A DNA stretch of 49,129 nucleotides from Planctomycetota bacterium (GCA_027622275.1 JAQBZB010000029.1:1-49129), one strand, 5' to 3'. Shown: positions 1 through 10,206, counted from the stretch's first letter. The notes: generated from the sequence alone by a model not told the origin. Program-made: numbers and translations.

Positions 1-105
1 CGAACCGGCTCAGCGGGAGCTTCGCCCTCCCAAGCCGAGCCGGCTCAGCGGGAGCTTCGCCCTCCCAAGCCGAACCGGCTCAGCGGGAGCTTCGACCTCC
101 CAATG
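1..105. repeat. Three tandem copies of a 35-bp GC-rich repeat
   Basis: Three head-to-tail 35-bp units start at 1, 36 and 71, each with the core CGGCTCAGCGGGAGCTTCG followed by a CCTCCC run. They differ at only a few positions. The core is nearly identical (25 of 26) to the right arm of the hairpin inside the helicase gene at 22571-22648, so both belong to one dispersed family. The array may continue left of the window. No gene is evident between it and speA. Confidence 0.85.
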
Positions 106-234
106 ACTTACGGTTGGTAAGATTTCATCTGCCGCTCGCCTTAAAAGCGACCGGCTGGTGGCGAGACTCCAACCAACTATAGCACGCCGCGGACCCCGCA
201 CGGGTGGGCATTCAGTAGTCGATCAGCATTCGCT

Positions 235-2250
235 ATGATGTCGAGACGATCGACGGCTCAACCACGTGCCACCGGGGAACGTGCGATTGCGGGAAGGTTG
301 ATCGGCGAATTGGCCACATGGTTTTGGGATCGGCGAATGATCAGAGACTCCGTAGAACGCTGGGTGACGCAAGACTCCAGCGATTTATACGACGTGGCGC
401 GGTGGGGGAAGGGTTACTTCTCGGTCTCCGAGGCCGGGACGCTGTTAGTGCATCCCAATCGCGATCCCAAGCGGTCCATCGATATGAAGGAGTTGGTCGA
501 CCGTCTCCAAATGCGTGGCATGGACCTGCCGATCCTGCTTCGTTTCAACGGCATCTTGCGCGATCGCATGCACGAAATCGCCGCCGCGTTCGCGCGAGCG
601 ATCGCGGACCATGATTATCAAGGCAAGTACTCGTGCGTCTATCCGATCAAGGTGAATCAACAGCGACAGGTCGTCGAGAAGATCGTCGAGTATGGCCGCG
701 AACTCGGTTTTGGCTTGGAAGCGGGCAGCAAACCGGAGCTATTGGCCGTCGTTGCCATGACTGACGCCGATACGCCGATCATCTGCAACGGGTTCAAGGA
801 CGCGGAGTTCATCGAGATGGCGATGCTCGCGCAGAAGATCGGGCGGCGCGTGATTCCTGTCGTCGAAAAGTATACCGAGCTGGAGATGATCCTGAAGTAT
901 GCGGACAAAGTCGGCGTCCGACCGCAGATTGGGATGCGCGTCAAGCTCGCGGCCCGCGGCTCCGGGCGGTGGCAGAGTTCGGGCGGCTTTCGATCGAAGT
1001 TCGGCTTGACGGTCAGCGAAGTTCTGCGCGGAGCGAAGGAGCTTGAGTCGCGAGGGATGGCCGACTGCTTCAAGTTGTTGCATTTTCACCTCGGCAGCCA
1101 GATTACGAACATTCGGCACATCAAGAGCGCGTTGACCGAAGCTGGCCGAATCTACAGCGACCTCGTCAAACGCGGTGCCGGCGTCGAGATTATTGACGTC
1201 GGTGGAGGGCTCGGCGTTGACTATGACGGGTCGCAGACGAATTTCGAGTCGAGTGTGAACTACACGCTTCAGGAGTATGCCAACGACGTCGTCTATCACC
1301 TGCATACCGTCTGCGAAGACGCGGGCGTGCCGCATCCCAACATCATCTCGGAGAGCGGGCGAGCCATCGCGGCTTATCATGCCGCGCTGGTCTTCGGCGT
1401 TCTCGGTGTATCGGGACAAGGCAACGGCGACGCAGTTCCGGAATCGTTCCCCGAAGAATATGAGCAGCCGCTGCACACCTTGCTGGAGACGTACAAACGG
1501 ATCGCGCCTCGAAACCTCTTGGAGAGCTATCACGACGCGCAGCAAGCGTTAGACATGGGGATGAACTTGTTCGCCGCTGGCTACCTGCCGTTGGATCAAC
1601 GCAGCCTTGCGGAGACGTTGTTCTGGGCCATTTGCCGCAAACTGCGCGATCAGGTTAGCGAGTTGGATCATACGCCGGACGAACTGAAGGGACTCGATCG
1701 GATGTTATCCGACACGTATTTCTGTAATTTCTCGCTGTTCCAGTCGATGCCCGATAGCTGGGCGATCAAGCAAGTGTTCCCCGTGATGCCGATCCACCGG
1801 CTCGACGAACGACCGACACATCACGCGGTGTTGGGCGATATCACTTGCGACAGCGATGGCAAGATCGACCAATTTATCGATCTGCGTGACGTGAAGCATT
1901 CGCTGCGGTTGCACGAGTTCGACGGGTCGCCGTATTGCCTGGGAACGTTTTTGGTGGGCGCGTATCAAGAGATCCTTGGTGACTTGCACAACCTGTTCGG
2001 TGATACGAACACGGTGCATGTCGAGGTCGCGGAGAACGGCGAGGTCGTGTTTGGCGAACTCGTCAAAGGCGACACCGTGCATGAAGTGCTGCGCTACGTC
2101 AGCTTCGACTACAAAGATCTCGTGAACCGGTTGCAGGCAGCCGTCGAGACCGCGGTCCAGAGCGGTTTGCTGGACCACGCCGAAGCGGGCCGGTTCGTTA
2201 AGTTTTACGAAGCCGCGCTGCACGGTTACACTTATCTCGAAGAACCGTAA
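235..2250 (+). CDS. speA: Biosynthetic arginine decarboxylase (SpeA)
   Basis: PLP-dependent enzyme converting arginine to agmatine, the first step of the agmatine route to polyamines; cytosolic. The 671-residue length fits the SpeA family. Lys139 in YPIKVNQ should carry the PLP. HFHLGSQ (283-289) and the glycine-rich DVGGGLGVDYDG (321-332) are the expected barrel motifs, and ESGRA follows near residue 380. The C-terminal half carries the usual second domain. The first ~34 residues are arginine-rich and poorly conserved-looking, so the in-frame ATG at 337 (MIRDSVERW) is a credible alternative start. It stands alone: the upstream DNA is repeat, and downstream lies an unrelated TA module. Confidence 0.95.
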   Translation: MMSRRSTAQPRATGERAIAGRLIGELATWFWDRRMIRDSVERWVTQDSSDLYDVARWGKGYFSVSEAGTLLVHPNRDPKRSIDMKELVDRLQMRGMDLPILLRFNGILRDRMHEIAAAFARAIADHDYQGKYSCVYPIKVNQQRQVVEKIVEYGRELGFGLEAGSKPELLAVVAMTDADTPIICNGFKDAEFIEMAMLAQKIGRRVIPVVEKYTELEMILKYADKVGVRPQIGMRVKLAARGSGRWQSSGGFRSKFGLTVSEVLRGAKELESRGMADCFKLLHFHLGSQITNIRHIKSALTEAGRIYSDLVKRGAGVEIIDVGGGLGVDYDGSQTNFESSVNYTLQEYANDVVYHLHTVCEDAGVPHPNIISESGRAIAAYHAALVFGVLGVSGQGNGDAVPESFPEEYEQPLHTLLETYKRIAPRNLLESYHDAQQALDMGMNLFAAGYLPLDQRSLAETLFWAICRKLRDQVSELDHTPDELKGLDRMLSDTYFCNFSLFQSMPDSWAIKQVFPVMPIHRLDERPTHHAVLGDITCDSDGKIDQFIDLRDVKHSLRLHEFDGSPYCLGTFLVGAYQEILGDLHNLFGDTNTVHVEVAENGEVVFGELVKGDTVHEVLRYVSFDYKDLVNRLQAAVETAVQSGLLDHAEAGRFVKFYEAALHGYTYLEEP

Positions 2251-2285
2251 GGCGGCAGGGCCGCAGCGGGCACCGACCGAATGTT

Positions 2286-2347
2286 GGTCGCGAGCCAGCC
2301 TGCCCAGTTTAACCGTTCCTCGCGACAGGTTGTCGCAGGAAACATTA
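2286..2347. repeat. Left copy of 62-bp direct repeat flanking hicBA
   Basis: This 62-bp stretch recurs at 2958-3019 with 54 of 62 identical bases. The last 26 bases are identical. It contains GCGACA-GGT-TGTCGC, a perfect 6-bp inverted repeat, extended by TTCCT/AGGAA with one bulged base. It could be an operator, a hairpin terminator of speA, or the edge of a mobile cassette. Confidence 0.8.
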
Positions 2348-2389
2348 ACATTGTTGGGCGAGCATAGCGAGATGTGCTAAACTGTTGTC

Positions 2390-2602
2390 ATGGCTGATAA
2401 CATGAGAATCGAGACAGAACAAGAGGATGATGGTCGGTGGATCGCCGAGATTCCCGATCTCCCTGGTGTCATGGTTTACGGAGCTTCGCGCGATGAGGCG
2501 GTTTCGCGCGTCAAGGCTCTTGCCCTCCGTGCTCTTGCAGACCGCCTTGAGAATGGCGAGGCGATTCCACAAGCCGCCGATCTTTTCTCTGTCGTCCCAT
2601 GA
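2390..2602 (+). CDS. hicB: HicB-like antitoxin
   Basis: 70-residue HicB-family antitoxin, expected to bind and neutralise the HicA toxin encoded next. The partial RNase-H-like fold is recognisable from GRWIAEIPDLPGVMVYG (residues 16-32) followed by the helix containing DEAVSRVKALALRALA. It lacks an obvious separate DNA-binding domain, as short HicB proteins often do. An extended -10-like TGCTAAACT lies just upstream. The stop overlaps the hicA start as ATGA (2599-2602), implying translational coupling. The hairpin in the flanking repeat (2286-2347) lies about 45 bp upstream and could be a regulatory site. Gene order antitoxin-toxin is the reverse of E. coli hicAB but common elsewhere. Confidence 0.88.
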   Translation: MADNMRIETEQEDDGRWIAEIPDLPGVMVYGASRDEAVSRVKALALRALADRLENGEAIPQAADLFSVVP

Positions 2603-2814
2603 GCAAGTGGCCCTCCACGAAGGCCAAACGCGTGTTGGCCGCTTTGCTGAAAATCGGGTGGACAGTCAAACGGCACAAATCGGGATCGCACAGCATTCTT
2701 GCGCGGGACGGGTGGCCCAATTATGTGTTTGCCTTCCATGACACCGAAACGATTGGGCCACGTATGTTGTCGCGTATCGCGAAACATACGGGTTTGACCC
2801 CGGATGATCTCTGA
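2599..2814 (+). CDS. hicA: HicA-type mRNA interferase toxin
   Basis: 71-residue HicA toxin with the double-stranded-RNA-binding-like fold, predicted to cleave mRNA. The diagnostic K-x-GSH segment is present, placing the likely catalytic His at residue 31, followed by the SILARDG strand and the C-terminal IGPRMLSRIAKHTGL helix typical of the family. Full length, with no lesion seen. It is co-transcribed with hicB through the 4-bp ATGA overlap. The pair is bracketed by direct repeats, suggesting insertion as a unit between speA and the 3043 gene. Confidence 0.92.
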   Translation: MSKWPSTKAKRVLAALLKIGWTVKRHKSGSHSILARDGWPNYVFAFHDTETIGPRMLSRIAKHTGLTPDDL

Positions 2815-2957
2815 GTTGACGGGAAATGTGCCGCCGAAAACAGCACGCCGCAAAGCGGTGTCACCATGGGCGTAGTGCAACGGACGGCGGCGATACTCCG
2901 GCGTGATTCTGGTTGCCAGGCCCCAGTCGCGAACCGATAATCAGTTTGCCTGACCGA

Positions 2958-3019
2958 AGTCGCAAGTCACCCTGCACGGTTTGACCGTTCCTTGCGACAG
3001 GTTGTCGCAGGAAACATTA
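2958..3019. repeat. Right copy of 62-bp direct repeat flanking hicBA
   Basis: Second copy of the 2286-2347 repeat, in the same orientation, ending just upstream of the 3043 gene. It holds the same GCGACA/TGTCGC stem. The sequence between hicA and this copy (2815-2957) shows no gene. Confidence 0.8.
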
Positions 3020-3042
3020 TTAGCCACTCCGAGTTTGAGCGA

Positions 3043-3516
3043 ATGCCGATTGACAAATATCATCTTAATCTAGCCGGCGAGTACCGCGTCTGCGCCGAAT
3101 TGCTGAAGCGTGAACTGTTTGCAACCGTCACCTACGGCAACAAAAAGGGGGCTGACATTTACGCAATCGGTTCCAACCGGCGTGCTGCAGTGATCGAAGT
3201 TAAGGCGTCAAACTCAAACCGGTTCGTTACCAGCTTCTATCAAAAGTACAAAGGACTCGATTTGCCGCATCCCGATTTCTGGGTCCTGTACTCGCTTCGC
3301 AGCGACCCCGACGGACTTGCTGAGCGATTCTTTGTTCTCGCCCACGAGGAACTTGCTTTAATCCAAGCTGAGCGAAACTGCCCGAATGAGTCGGTAACGT
3401 ACGAGCAAGTTGCCGAACGTTGCGCCAAAGGCGTGGATAATGTCGTGATACGGAATGTTGAGACGCATGAAGACTGTTGGGACAAAATCACGGACTACTG
3501 CCACGCGGGCGGCTAA
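3043..3516 (+). CDS. Small PD-(D/E)XK nuclease-fold protein, function unknown
   Basis: About 157 residues from ATG 3043; a TTG at 2992 would extend it, but that extension runs through the flanking repeat, so ATG is preferred. GADIYAIGSNRRAAVIEVKAS has the Asp...Glu-x-Lys pattern of the restriction-endonuclease-like fold (D early, EVK about 14 residues later). No DNA-recognition domain or methyltransferase partner is seen. C-terminal features are unremarkable (VVIRNVETHEDCWDKI). It could be a resolvase-like or stand-alone nuclease-fold protein. It follows the right copy of the hicBA-flanking repeat. Confidence 0.6.
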   Translation: MPIDKYHLNLAGEYRVCAELLKRELFATVTYGNKKGADIYAIGSNRRAAVIEVKASNSNRFVTSFYQKYKGLDLPHPDFWVLYSLRSDPDGLAERFFVLAHEELALIQAERNCPNESVTYEQVAERCAKGVDNVVIRNVETHEDCWDKITDYCHAGG

Positions 3517-3686
3517 CATGAGTTTTACGCAAGGTCGCTTCGCGATCACCTTCGCCGTTTGGCCACGATCGTTAGCATTGGTACAATTCGCTCTAATTCA
3601 AATTCAGAATCAACCGCTGTGTTTATGGCGGTGACGTAAAAACCTTTCGTTCAGGCAATCGCGCCCGTCAGCCGAAGTTGTTCGTC

Positions 3687-4325
3687 ATGACATTCGTGAC
3701 CGCAGTCGATCATCCGCTCGTCAAGCATCATCTCGCGCGGTTGCGCGCCAGCGATACTCCGCCCGCCGAATTCCGTGCGTTGGTCCAGCGATTGGCCGTC
3801 TTGCTGGCGTATGAAGCGACGAAGGATCTGCGGGTTGCGGAAATCGAAGTGCAAACGCCGCTCACCACGACCGCCGGGCATGTCTTACAACAACGAATCG
3901 GAGTCGTGCCGATCTTGCGAGCAGGACTCGGCATGGTCGATCCCGTGCTGGACCTCATTCCCGCTGCCGAAGTCTGGCATCTGGGTCTGTATCGCGACGA
4001 GGCGACTGCGCAGCCGGTCGAGTATTACAGCAAGTTGCCCTCGGCCAGCCCAGTCGACGTGGCCCTTGTACTCGATCCAATGCTGGCCACCGGCGGCTCA
4101 GCGGCTTCGGCCTTGGCAGCATTAAAGCGTTGGGGCGTGCCGACATTGAAGCTGCTGTCGCTGATCGCCGCTCCTGAAGGAATCGCCGCGTTGGAAGCTG
4201 AGTTTCCCGAAGCACAGATCTACCTCTGTGCCATCGACGAGCGATTGAACGACCAAAAGTTCATCGTGCCGGGGCTGGGCGACGCCGGCGATCGCAGCTT
4301 CAATACGGTTCCTTCTGATTCTTGA
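3687..4325 (+). CDS. upp: Uracil phosphoribosyltransferase
   Basis: Converts uracil and PRPP to UMP in pyrimidine salvage; cytosolic. About 212 residues from ATG 3687, close to the usual length; a TTG at 3678 would add three residues. The PRPP-binding loop is seen as LVLDPMLATGGSA, and VVPILRAGLGMV is the conserved active-site strand. The C-terminal YLCAIDERLN...IVPGLGDAGDR matches the uracil-binding region of UPRTases. A nucleoside permease gene begins 18 bp after the stop, so the two probably form a salvage operon. Confidence 0.95.
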   Translation: MTFVTAVDHPLVKHHLARLRASDTPPAEFRALVQRLAVLLAYEATKDLRVAEIEVQTPLTTTAGHVLQQRIGVVPILRAGLGMVDPVLDLIPAAEVWHLGLYRDEATAQPVEYYSKLPSASPVDVALVLDPMLATGGSAASALAALKRWGVPTLKLLSLIAAPEGIAALEAEFPEAQIYLCAIDERLNDQKFIVPGLGDAGDRSFNTVPSDS

Positions 4326-4343
4326 TCTCGAAGCTGCCCGCTT

Positions 4344-5633
4344 ATGGAACGCCTCATCAGCCTGCTCGGACTGTTCGTGATGATCGGGCTGGCGTGGCTG
4401 ATGAGTTCGCACAAGTGGCGAATCAGCCCGCGGATTATCGTCGGCGGCTTGCTGCTACAGTTCGTCTTCGCGGGCTTTATCCTCTGGACGCCGCCGGGTT
4501 TGACGGCTCCGGTTGGACAATGGTTGAACGACGGCGTGTCGTTCTTTTTCGATCGGCTGCAAGGCTTCGTCGAAGCCGGTTCGTCGTTCCTGTTCGAAAT
4601 CTATCCGCGCGAGACCGACGAAGGCTTTCCTCCGTCAGCGATCTTGCTCCGTTCATTCGCGTTCGGCGTTTTGCCGACGATCGTTGTCTTCTCGTCGCTG
4701 ATGTCGGTGCTGTACTACTTCGGCGTCGTCCAGTTCGTCGTCTCGATCATGGCTCGCATCATGCAGAAGACACTGGGCGTTTCCGGCGCCGAGAGCCTGT
4801 CCGCCGCGGCCAACATCTTCGTCGGACACACTGAAGCGCCGCTGGTCATCAAGCCGTATCTCGACGACATGACGACTTCCGAGTTGAACGCCGTCATGAT
4901 CGGCGGTTTTGCCACGATCTCGGGAGGCTTGCTCGCCGCGTATGCCGGGATGGGCATCGACGCCGGGCATCTGGTCACCGCGTCCGTCATCTCGGCACCC
5001 GCCGCGCTGCTGATCGCGAAAGTCATGCAGCCGGAAACCGAGACTCCCCGCACGCTCGGAACCATCAAAGTCGATGTGCCGCGACAAGGCGTCAATGCCA
5101 TCGAAGCGGCGGCGATCGGAGCGACCGACGGCATGAAGCTGGCGATCAATGTCGCGGCGATGCTGATTGCCTTCCTGGCGATGATCGCCATGCTCGACGC
5201 ATTGATCGCGGGCGTCGGTTGGAGCATCGGCTTCCGCACCGCGACAGGCGAATCGACTTGGTCGTTGGCCGCGGCGCTCGGATACACTTTCGCTCCGATC
5301 GCGTGGCTGATGGGGATCGAAAGCAGCGACTGCTTGCAAGCCGGGCAATTGCTCGGGCTGAAGACGGTCGCCAACGAATTTATCGCCTTTCAGCAGCTCG
5401 GCGAGTGGACTTCCGCCACTTCGACCGCCGACCTCAGTCCCCGCACGGTCAAAATCATGACGTACGCCTTGGCCGGCTTCTCGAACTTCGGCGCGATCGG
5501 CATCCAGATCGGCGGCATCGGCGGACTCGCCCCCTCGCGCCGCTCCGATCTCGCCCGGCTCGGCTTGCGGGCCATGATCGGCGGGGCCTTGGCCTGCTGC
5601 ATGACAGCCTGCGTCGCTGGCATTTTGATCTGA
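4344..5633 (+). CDS. nupC: Concentrative nucleoside transporter, NupC/CNT family
   Basis: 429-residue inner-membrane permease with repeated hydrophobic segments. FVGHTEAPLVIKPYL is the CNT hallmark (substrate-binding GxxEAPL), followed by glycine-rich GGFATISGGLLAAYAGMGI and, near the C-terminus, ANEFIAFQQL. These mark a cation-coupled nucleoside importer. The family is normally 400-430 residues, so it looks intact. It lies 18 bp downstream of upp on the same strand, and uptake plus uracil salvage would be coupled. The gene symbol is by family; substrate preference cannot be read. Confidence 0.9.
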   Translation: MERLISLLGLFVMIGLAWLMSSHKWRISPRIIVGGLLLQFVFAGFILWTPPGLTAPVGQWLNDGVSFFFDRLQGFVEAGSSFLFEIYPRETDEGFPPSAILLRSFAFGVLPTIVVFSSLMSVLYYFGVVQFVVSIMARIMQKTLGVSGAESLSAAANIFVGHTEAPLVIKPYLDDMTTSELNAVMIGGFATISGGLLAAYAGMGIDAGHLVTASVISAPAALLIAKVMQPETETPRTLGTIKVDVPRQGVNAIEAAAIGATDGMKLAINVAAMLIAFLAMIAMLDALIAGVGWSIGFRTATGESTWSLAAALGYTFAPIAWLMGIESSDCLQAGQLLGLKTVANEFIAFQQLGEWTSATSTADLSPRTVKIMTYALAGFSNFGAIGIQIGGIGGLAPSRRSDLARLGLRAMIGGALACCMTACVAGILI

Positions 5634-5734
5634 GACGAGTCAAGATAGCGTTGGCTTGAGGGGGTGTTTAGAATCTGGTCATGCGTGATGAAATCGGCCC
5701 TCTTGAGCAATCCTGAATCTGTTCCGCGGTCCCC

Positions 5735-5980
5735 CACGGGCTTGTCCCGTTGGAACCCAAGATTAGCGGGTTAGTAGAATGCCGTTCGATTACCAAGACC
5801 CCCACGAGCTTGTCTCGTGGGTGAATCAGTCTTCGCAGGCCGACGTCGTCGCACCCGGGTGACGCGGACGTCGAATCTCATTCACCGAACGGGGCAAGCC
5901 CGTTGGGGTCTTGGCCTCGTTGACGTTCGCTTCTAACTCACGAATCTTTTGTCTCCAACGAGACAAGCTCGTTGGGGGAC
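5735..5980. repeat. Cluster of hairpin repeats with AAGC/GCTT cores
   Basis: The 467-bp gap between nupC and the 6101 gene holds no gene. It carries four related short inverted repeats near 5735-5755 (ACGGGCTTGTCCCGT), 5800-5820 (ACGAGCTTGTCTCGT), 5885-5908 (ACGGGGCAAGCCCGT) and 5957-5975 (ACGAGACAAGCTCGT). The last two are in reverse orientation to the first two. They look like a dispersed REP-like family. Terminator function for nupC is possible but unproven. Confidence 0.75.
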
Positions 5981-6100
5981 AGGAGTCCAACGAAAAATAT
6001 CATGCGGAACAGAAACGACATCGTCCTGATCCGCATCGACAGCGCCAAACTGAACACTCCACTCCCGACCCCTTCGCAGCCCGCACGAAAGATCACGCCC

Positions 6101-8923
6101 ATGTTCCGCTCGATCACGACGTTCATCGTTTTGTCGCTTCTGACTCTCGGCACAAAAGCTGCCGACGAGGAAAAATTCGACATCGTCCTCCGCGGAGGTC
6201 GCATCGTCGATGGGACCGGTGCCCCCTGGTACGTCGCGGATGTCGGCATTCAAAACGGCCAGATCGCCAAGATCGGACACATCTCCGCCGAGGAAGCCAA
6301 AACGGTGATCGATGCCAGCGGCCTGATCGTCGCGCCGGGGTTCATCGACATGATGGGCCAGACCGCGACGCCGATGCTGGATGATCCGAAGACCGCCCTC
6401 AATCTGCTGACCCAAGGCATCACGACCATCAACGCCGGCGAAGGAGCTTCCGCCGCTCCACGAAGTGCCGCGGAAGGCGCGACTCGCGGATGGTCGACGA
6501 TGGCCGAGTATTTTCAGCTCGTCGAATTGCAAGGCCTTCCCGTCAACGTCGTCCAGACAGTCGGACACACCCAAGTCCGCCAGCTGGTGCTCGGCGAAGT
6601 CGATCGCCGACCGAGTGATGAAGAACTCGAACAAATGAGGGCGCTCGTTCGCGAGGCAATGGAAGCTGGCGCGATCGGCGTCTCGACGGCGCTGATCTAT
6701 CCGCCAGCGGTCTATGCGCGAACGGAAGAGATCGCGGCACTGGCGGAAGTCGCCGGCCAATACGGCGGGAGGTACTACACACACATGCGCAACGAAGGCG
6801 ATCTGCTGCTGGAGGCAATCGACGAAGCACTCGACATCGGACGCACGGGCAACACGCCGGTTCATATCTTCCACCTGAAGGCCGCCGGGCGACAGAACTG
6901 GGGCAAGATGCAATTGGCCATCGCCAAGATCAAGGCCGCGCGGGCGGAAGGCCAACAAGTGACCGCCGATATCTATCCGTACATCAACAACGGGCTGGGC
7001 ATCGCGGCGTTCATCCATCCGCGCCACTTCGGCGCAGGCCGCGACCGGTTGATCGGGCGGCTGGACGATCCCACCTACCGCGACGAAATTCGCCAAGAGA
7101 TGGAAACGACCGGCGGCTGGGAGAACTGGTACCGGCACGTCGGACATGATTGGGATCGCGTGGTGATCGGGCAGGCCGAAGACAAACGCTACGCGGATCT
7201 GGTCGGCCAAAGTGTCGCCGCGATCGCCAAGGCTCGCGAGGAAGATCCGTGGGAGACGTTCTTCAATCTCGTCCGCACCGGTGCGTTCGCATTGCCGCAA
7301 AGCATGACCGACGCCAACAAAATCTTGGCGATGCAGCAGGAGTTCGTTTCGTTTTGCACCGACGTCGGACCCGCTGGCGGTTCCCGCATCGCGTCGCATC
7401 CGCGCGCGTTCGGCTCGTTCCCGCGTCTGTTGTCGCACTACGTTCGCGATCTCGGCGCGATCTCGCTGGAGCGCGCCATCGCCCAGGCTAGTGCCGCCGC
7501 CGCGAACGACGTGCTGGCATTCGATCGCGGCCGCATCGCGGAAGGCCTCGCCGCCGACATCATCGCGTTTGATTACCAAGCACTCGCCGACAAAGCGACC
7601 TTCGCGAAACCGAGTGAAGTCGCCGAGGGGATGCGTCACGTGATCGTCAACGGCAAGCTCGTGCTGACAGACGGTAAGCAAACGGACGAACTGCCGGGAC
7701 GCGTGTTGCGCGGCCCCGGCTATCGCGACGCAATGGCACCGCATGCCGTTTCGAGCGGCGAGTCGGACGCGCGGCTCGGCAGCTTCGACCGGATGATGCG
7801 CGAGTTCATGAAGCAGCACCGCGTCCCCGGTGCATCGCTCGCGGTGACCGATCAAGGACGGGTCGTCTTCGCGCGCGGGTATGGCTACGCCGATGTGGCG
7901 ACTCGTGAACAAGTCACCACGGACAGCCTGTTCCGCATCGCCAGCATCTCGAAGCCGATCACGGCGGTCGCGATTCTGCAATTGGTCGAGCAAGACAAGC
8001 TGAAGCTCGACGATAAGGTCTTCGAAGTGCTCGATTACGAAGACGAGATCAAGGCGAAAGGCGAGACGTTCGATGCGCGACACCGCGACATTACGATCCG
8101 GCATTTGCTCGGACATCGTGGTGGCTGGGATCGGGATCTCTCGTTCGATGGGATGTTTCGATCCGTCGAGTTTGCTGCAAAACTTGGCCTTCCCGCTCCG
8201 GCCGGTCCCGACACGGTGATCCGTTCGATGCTCGGGCAATCGCTCGACTTCGATCCCGGCCACCGCTATGCCTATTCCAACTACGGCTACTGCTTGCTCG
8301 GCCGCGTCGTCGAAAAACTGACGGGACAGAGCTACGAACAGTACGTCCGCGAACACGTCCTCGCGCCGTTGGGTATCCATTCGATGGGTATCGGCAAGAC
8401 ACGTCTCGACGGGCGGCAGGCGAATGAGGTCCGTTACTATTATCCCGGCCGCGGTCCTTCGGTCTTTCAAGCAGACCTCGGCCAAGAAGTCCCGTGGCCT
8501 TATGGCGGCTGGTTTCTGGAAGCGATGGATTCGCACGGTGCCTGGCTCGCGTCGGCCACCGATCTGGCAAAGTTCGCCGCCGCGTTTGACGATCCGGAGA
8601 ACTGCAAGATCCTGGCCGCAGACAGCATCGCGGCGATGTTCGCCCGACCTCCAGGGCTCGCCGGTCATGAAGAGGACCGTACGGAGAAGCCAGTCTTCTA
8701 CTCGTTGGGCTGGTTCAATCGAGTTGTCGGCGAGGGCAAGCTGAACAACTGGCACACTGGCTCGCTGGCCGGAACCGCAACGATCCTGATCCGCCGCCAC
8801 GACGGACGCAACTTCGTCGCCCTGTTCAACGCCCGCACCAGCCCCGACGCATCGCACTTCGGCCGCGAGATCGATCCGCTGTTGCATCACGCCGCCGACG
8901 CGGTCAGTGACTGGCCGAAGTAG
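6101..8923 (+). CDS. Exported D-aminoacylase-like amidohydrolase fused to class C beta-lactamase-like serine hydrolase
   Basis: 940 residues from ATG 6101, chosen because it opens with a signal peptide (MFRSITTFIVLSLLTLGTKA); an upstream TTG at 5972 starts in a repeat. Residues ~25-540 are an N-acyl-D-amino-acid deacylase-type amidohydrolase: THMRNE and HIFHLKAAG supply the usual barrel histidines, CTDVG the Asp, and SHPRAFGSFPR the family signature. The usual HxH after GFID is absent (FIDMMGQ, 81-87), and the usual Cys segment reads GEG (113-115). Residues ~560-930 are a penicillin-binding/beta-lactamase-like domain with SISK (Ser615, Lys618), YSN (725-727) and HTG (885-887). Likely role: periplasmic hydrolysis of D-amino-acid amides or peptidoglycan-derived peptides. 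Substrate is inference. Confidence 0.85.
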   Translation: MFRSITTFIVLSLLTLGTKAADEEKFDIVLRGGRIVDGTGAPWYVADVGIQNGQIAKIGHISAEEAKTVIDASGLIVAPGFIDMMGQTATPMLDDPKTALNLLTQGITTINAGEGASAAPRSAAEGATRGWSTMAEYFQLVELQGLPVNVVQTVGHTQVRQLVLGEVDRRPSDEELEQMRALVREAMEAGAIGVSTALIYPPAVYARTEEIAALAEVAGQYGGRYYTHMRNEGDLLLEAIDEALDIGRTGNTPVHIFHLKAAGRQNWGKMQLAIAKIKAARAEGQQVTADIYPYINNGLGIAAFIHPRHFGAGRDRLIGRLDDPTYRDEIRQEMETTGGWENWYRHVGHDWDRVVIGQAEDKRYADLVGQSVAAIAKAREEDPWETFFNLVRTGAFALPQSMTDANKILAMQQEFVSFCTDVGPAGGSRIASHPRAFGSFPRLLSHYVRDLGAISLERAIAQASAAAANDVLAFDRGRIAEGLAADIIAFDYQALADKATFAKPSEVAEGMRHVIVNGKLVLTDGKQTDELPGRVLRGPGYRDAMAPHAVSSGESDARLGSFDRMMREFMKQHRVPGASLAVTDQGRVVFARGYGYADVATREQVTTDSLFRIASISKPITAVAILQLVEQDKLKLDDKVFEVLDYEDEIKAKGETFDARHRDITIRHLLGHRGGWDRDLSFDGMFRSVEFAAKLGLPAPAGPDTVIRSMLGQSLDFDPGHRYAYSNYGYCLLGRVVEKLTGQSYEQYVREHVLAPLGIHSMGIGKTRLDGRQANEVRYYYPGRGPSVFQADLGQEVPWPYGGWFLEAMDSHGAWLASATDLAKFAAAFDDPENCKILAADSIAAMFARPPGLAGHEEDRTEKPVFYSLGWFNRVVGEGKLNNWHTGSLAGTATILIRRHDGRNFVALFNARTSPDASHFGREIDPLLHHAADAVSDWPK

Positions 8924-8942
8924 CCGCCGCTGTCGCGCAATA

Positions 8943-9014
8943 AGTAGCATGGCCTCGTAGGCCGTGTCGGCTGCGGAACTCCTGAAGGCACACGGCCTAC
9001 GAGGCCATGCTACT
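8943..9014. repeat. 72-bp perfect hairpin element, copy 1
   Basis: Perfect 25-bp inverted arms (8943-8967 and 8990-9014, beginning AGTAGCATGGCCTCGTAGG) around a 22-base loop. The same arms recur at 40165-40236. It sits between the convergent 6101 and 9043 genes, so it could act as a bidirectional terminator. Confidence 0.92.
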
Positions 9015-9042
9015 CGTCTCCATACAAGTGGCCTGCGCGAGA

Positions 9043-10035
<993 letters not shown>

Positions 10036-10206
10036 CGCGTTCTCCGACAACATCCTTGGATGACTTGAAGTGTACGTCTCGTTATGACACATGCCAGTCG
10101 CGAAGTAAATCAGCCGCTTGAGGACCGACCGTCGGACTGCTAAGTTCAGCGTTCGAATTATCCGGTTTCCAGCCAACCAATCACGCCACTAGAAGGCCCG
10201 CCCACG

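Noticed and set aside
739-1545. Minus-strand open frame inside speA
   Set aside because: Antisense to a well-conserved enzyme and without recognisable motifs.
5735-5980. CRISPR-like or riboswitch element
   Set aside because: Units are palindromic and irregularly spaced in both orientations, without spacers or a conserved aptamer-like core.
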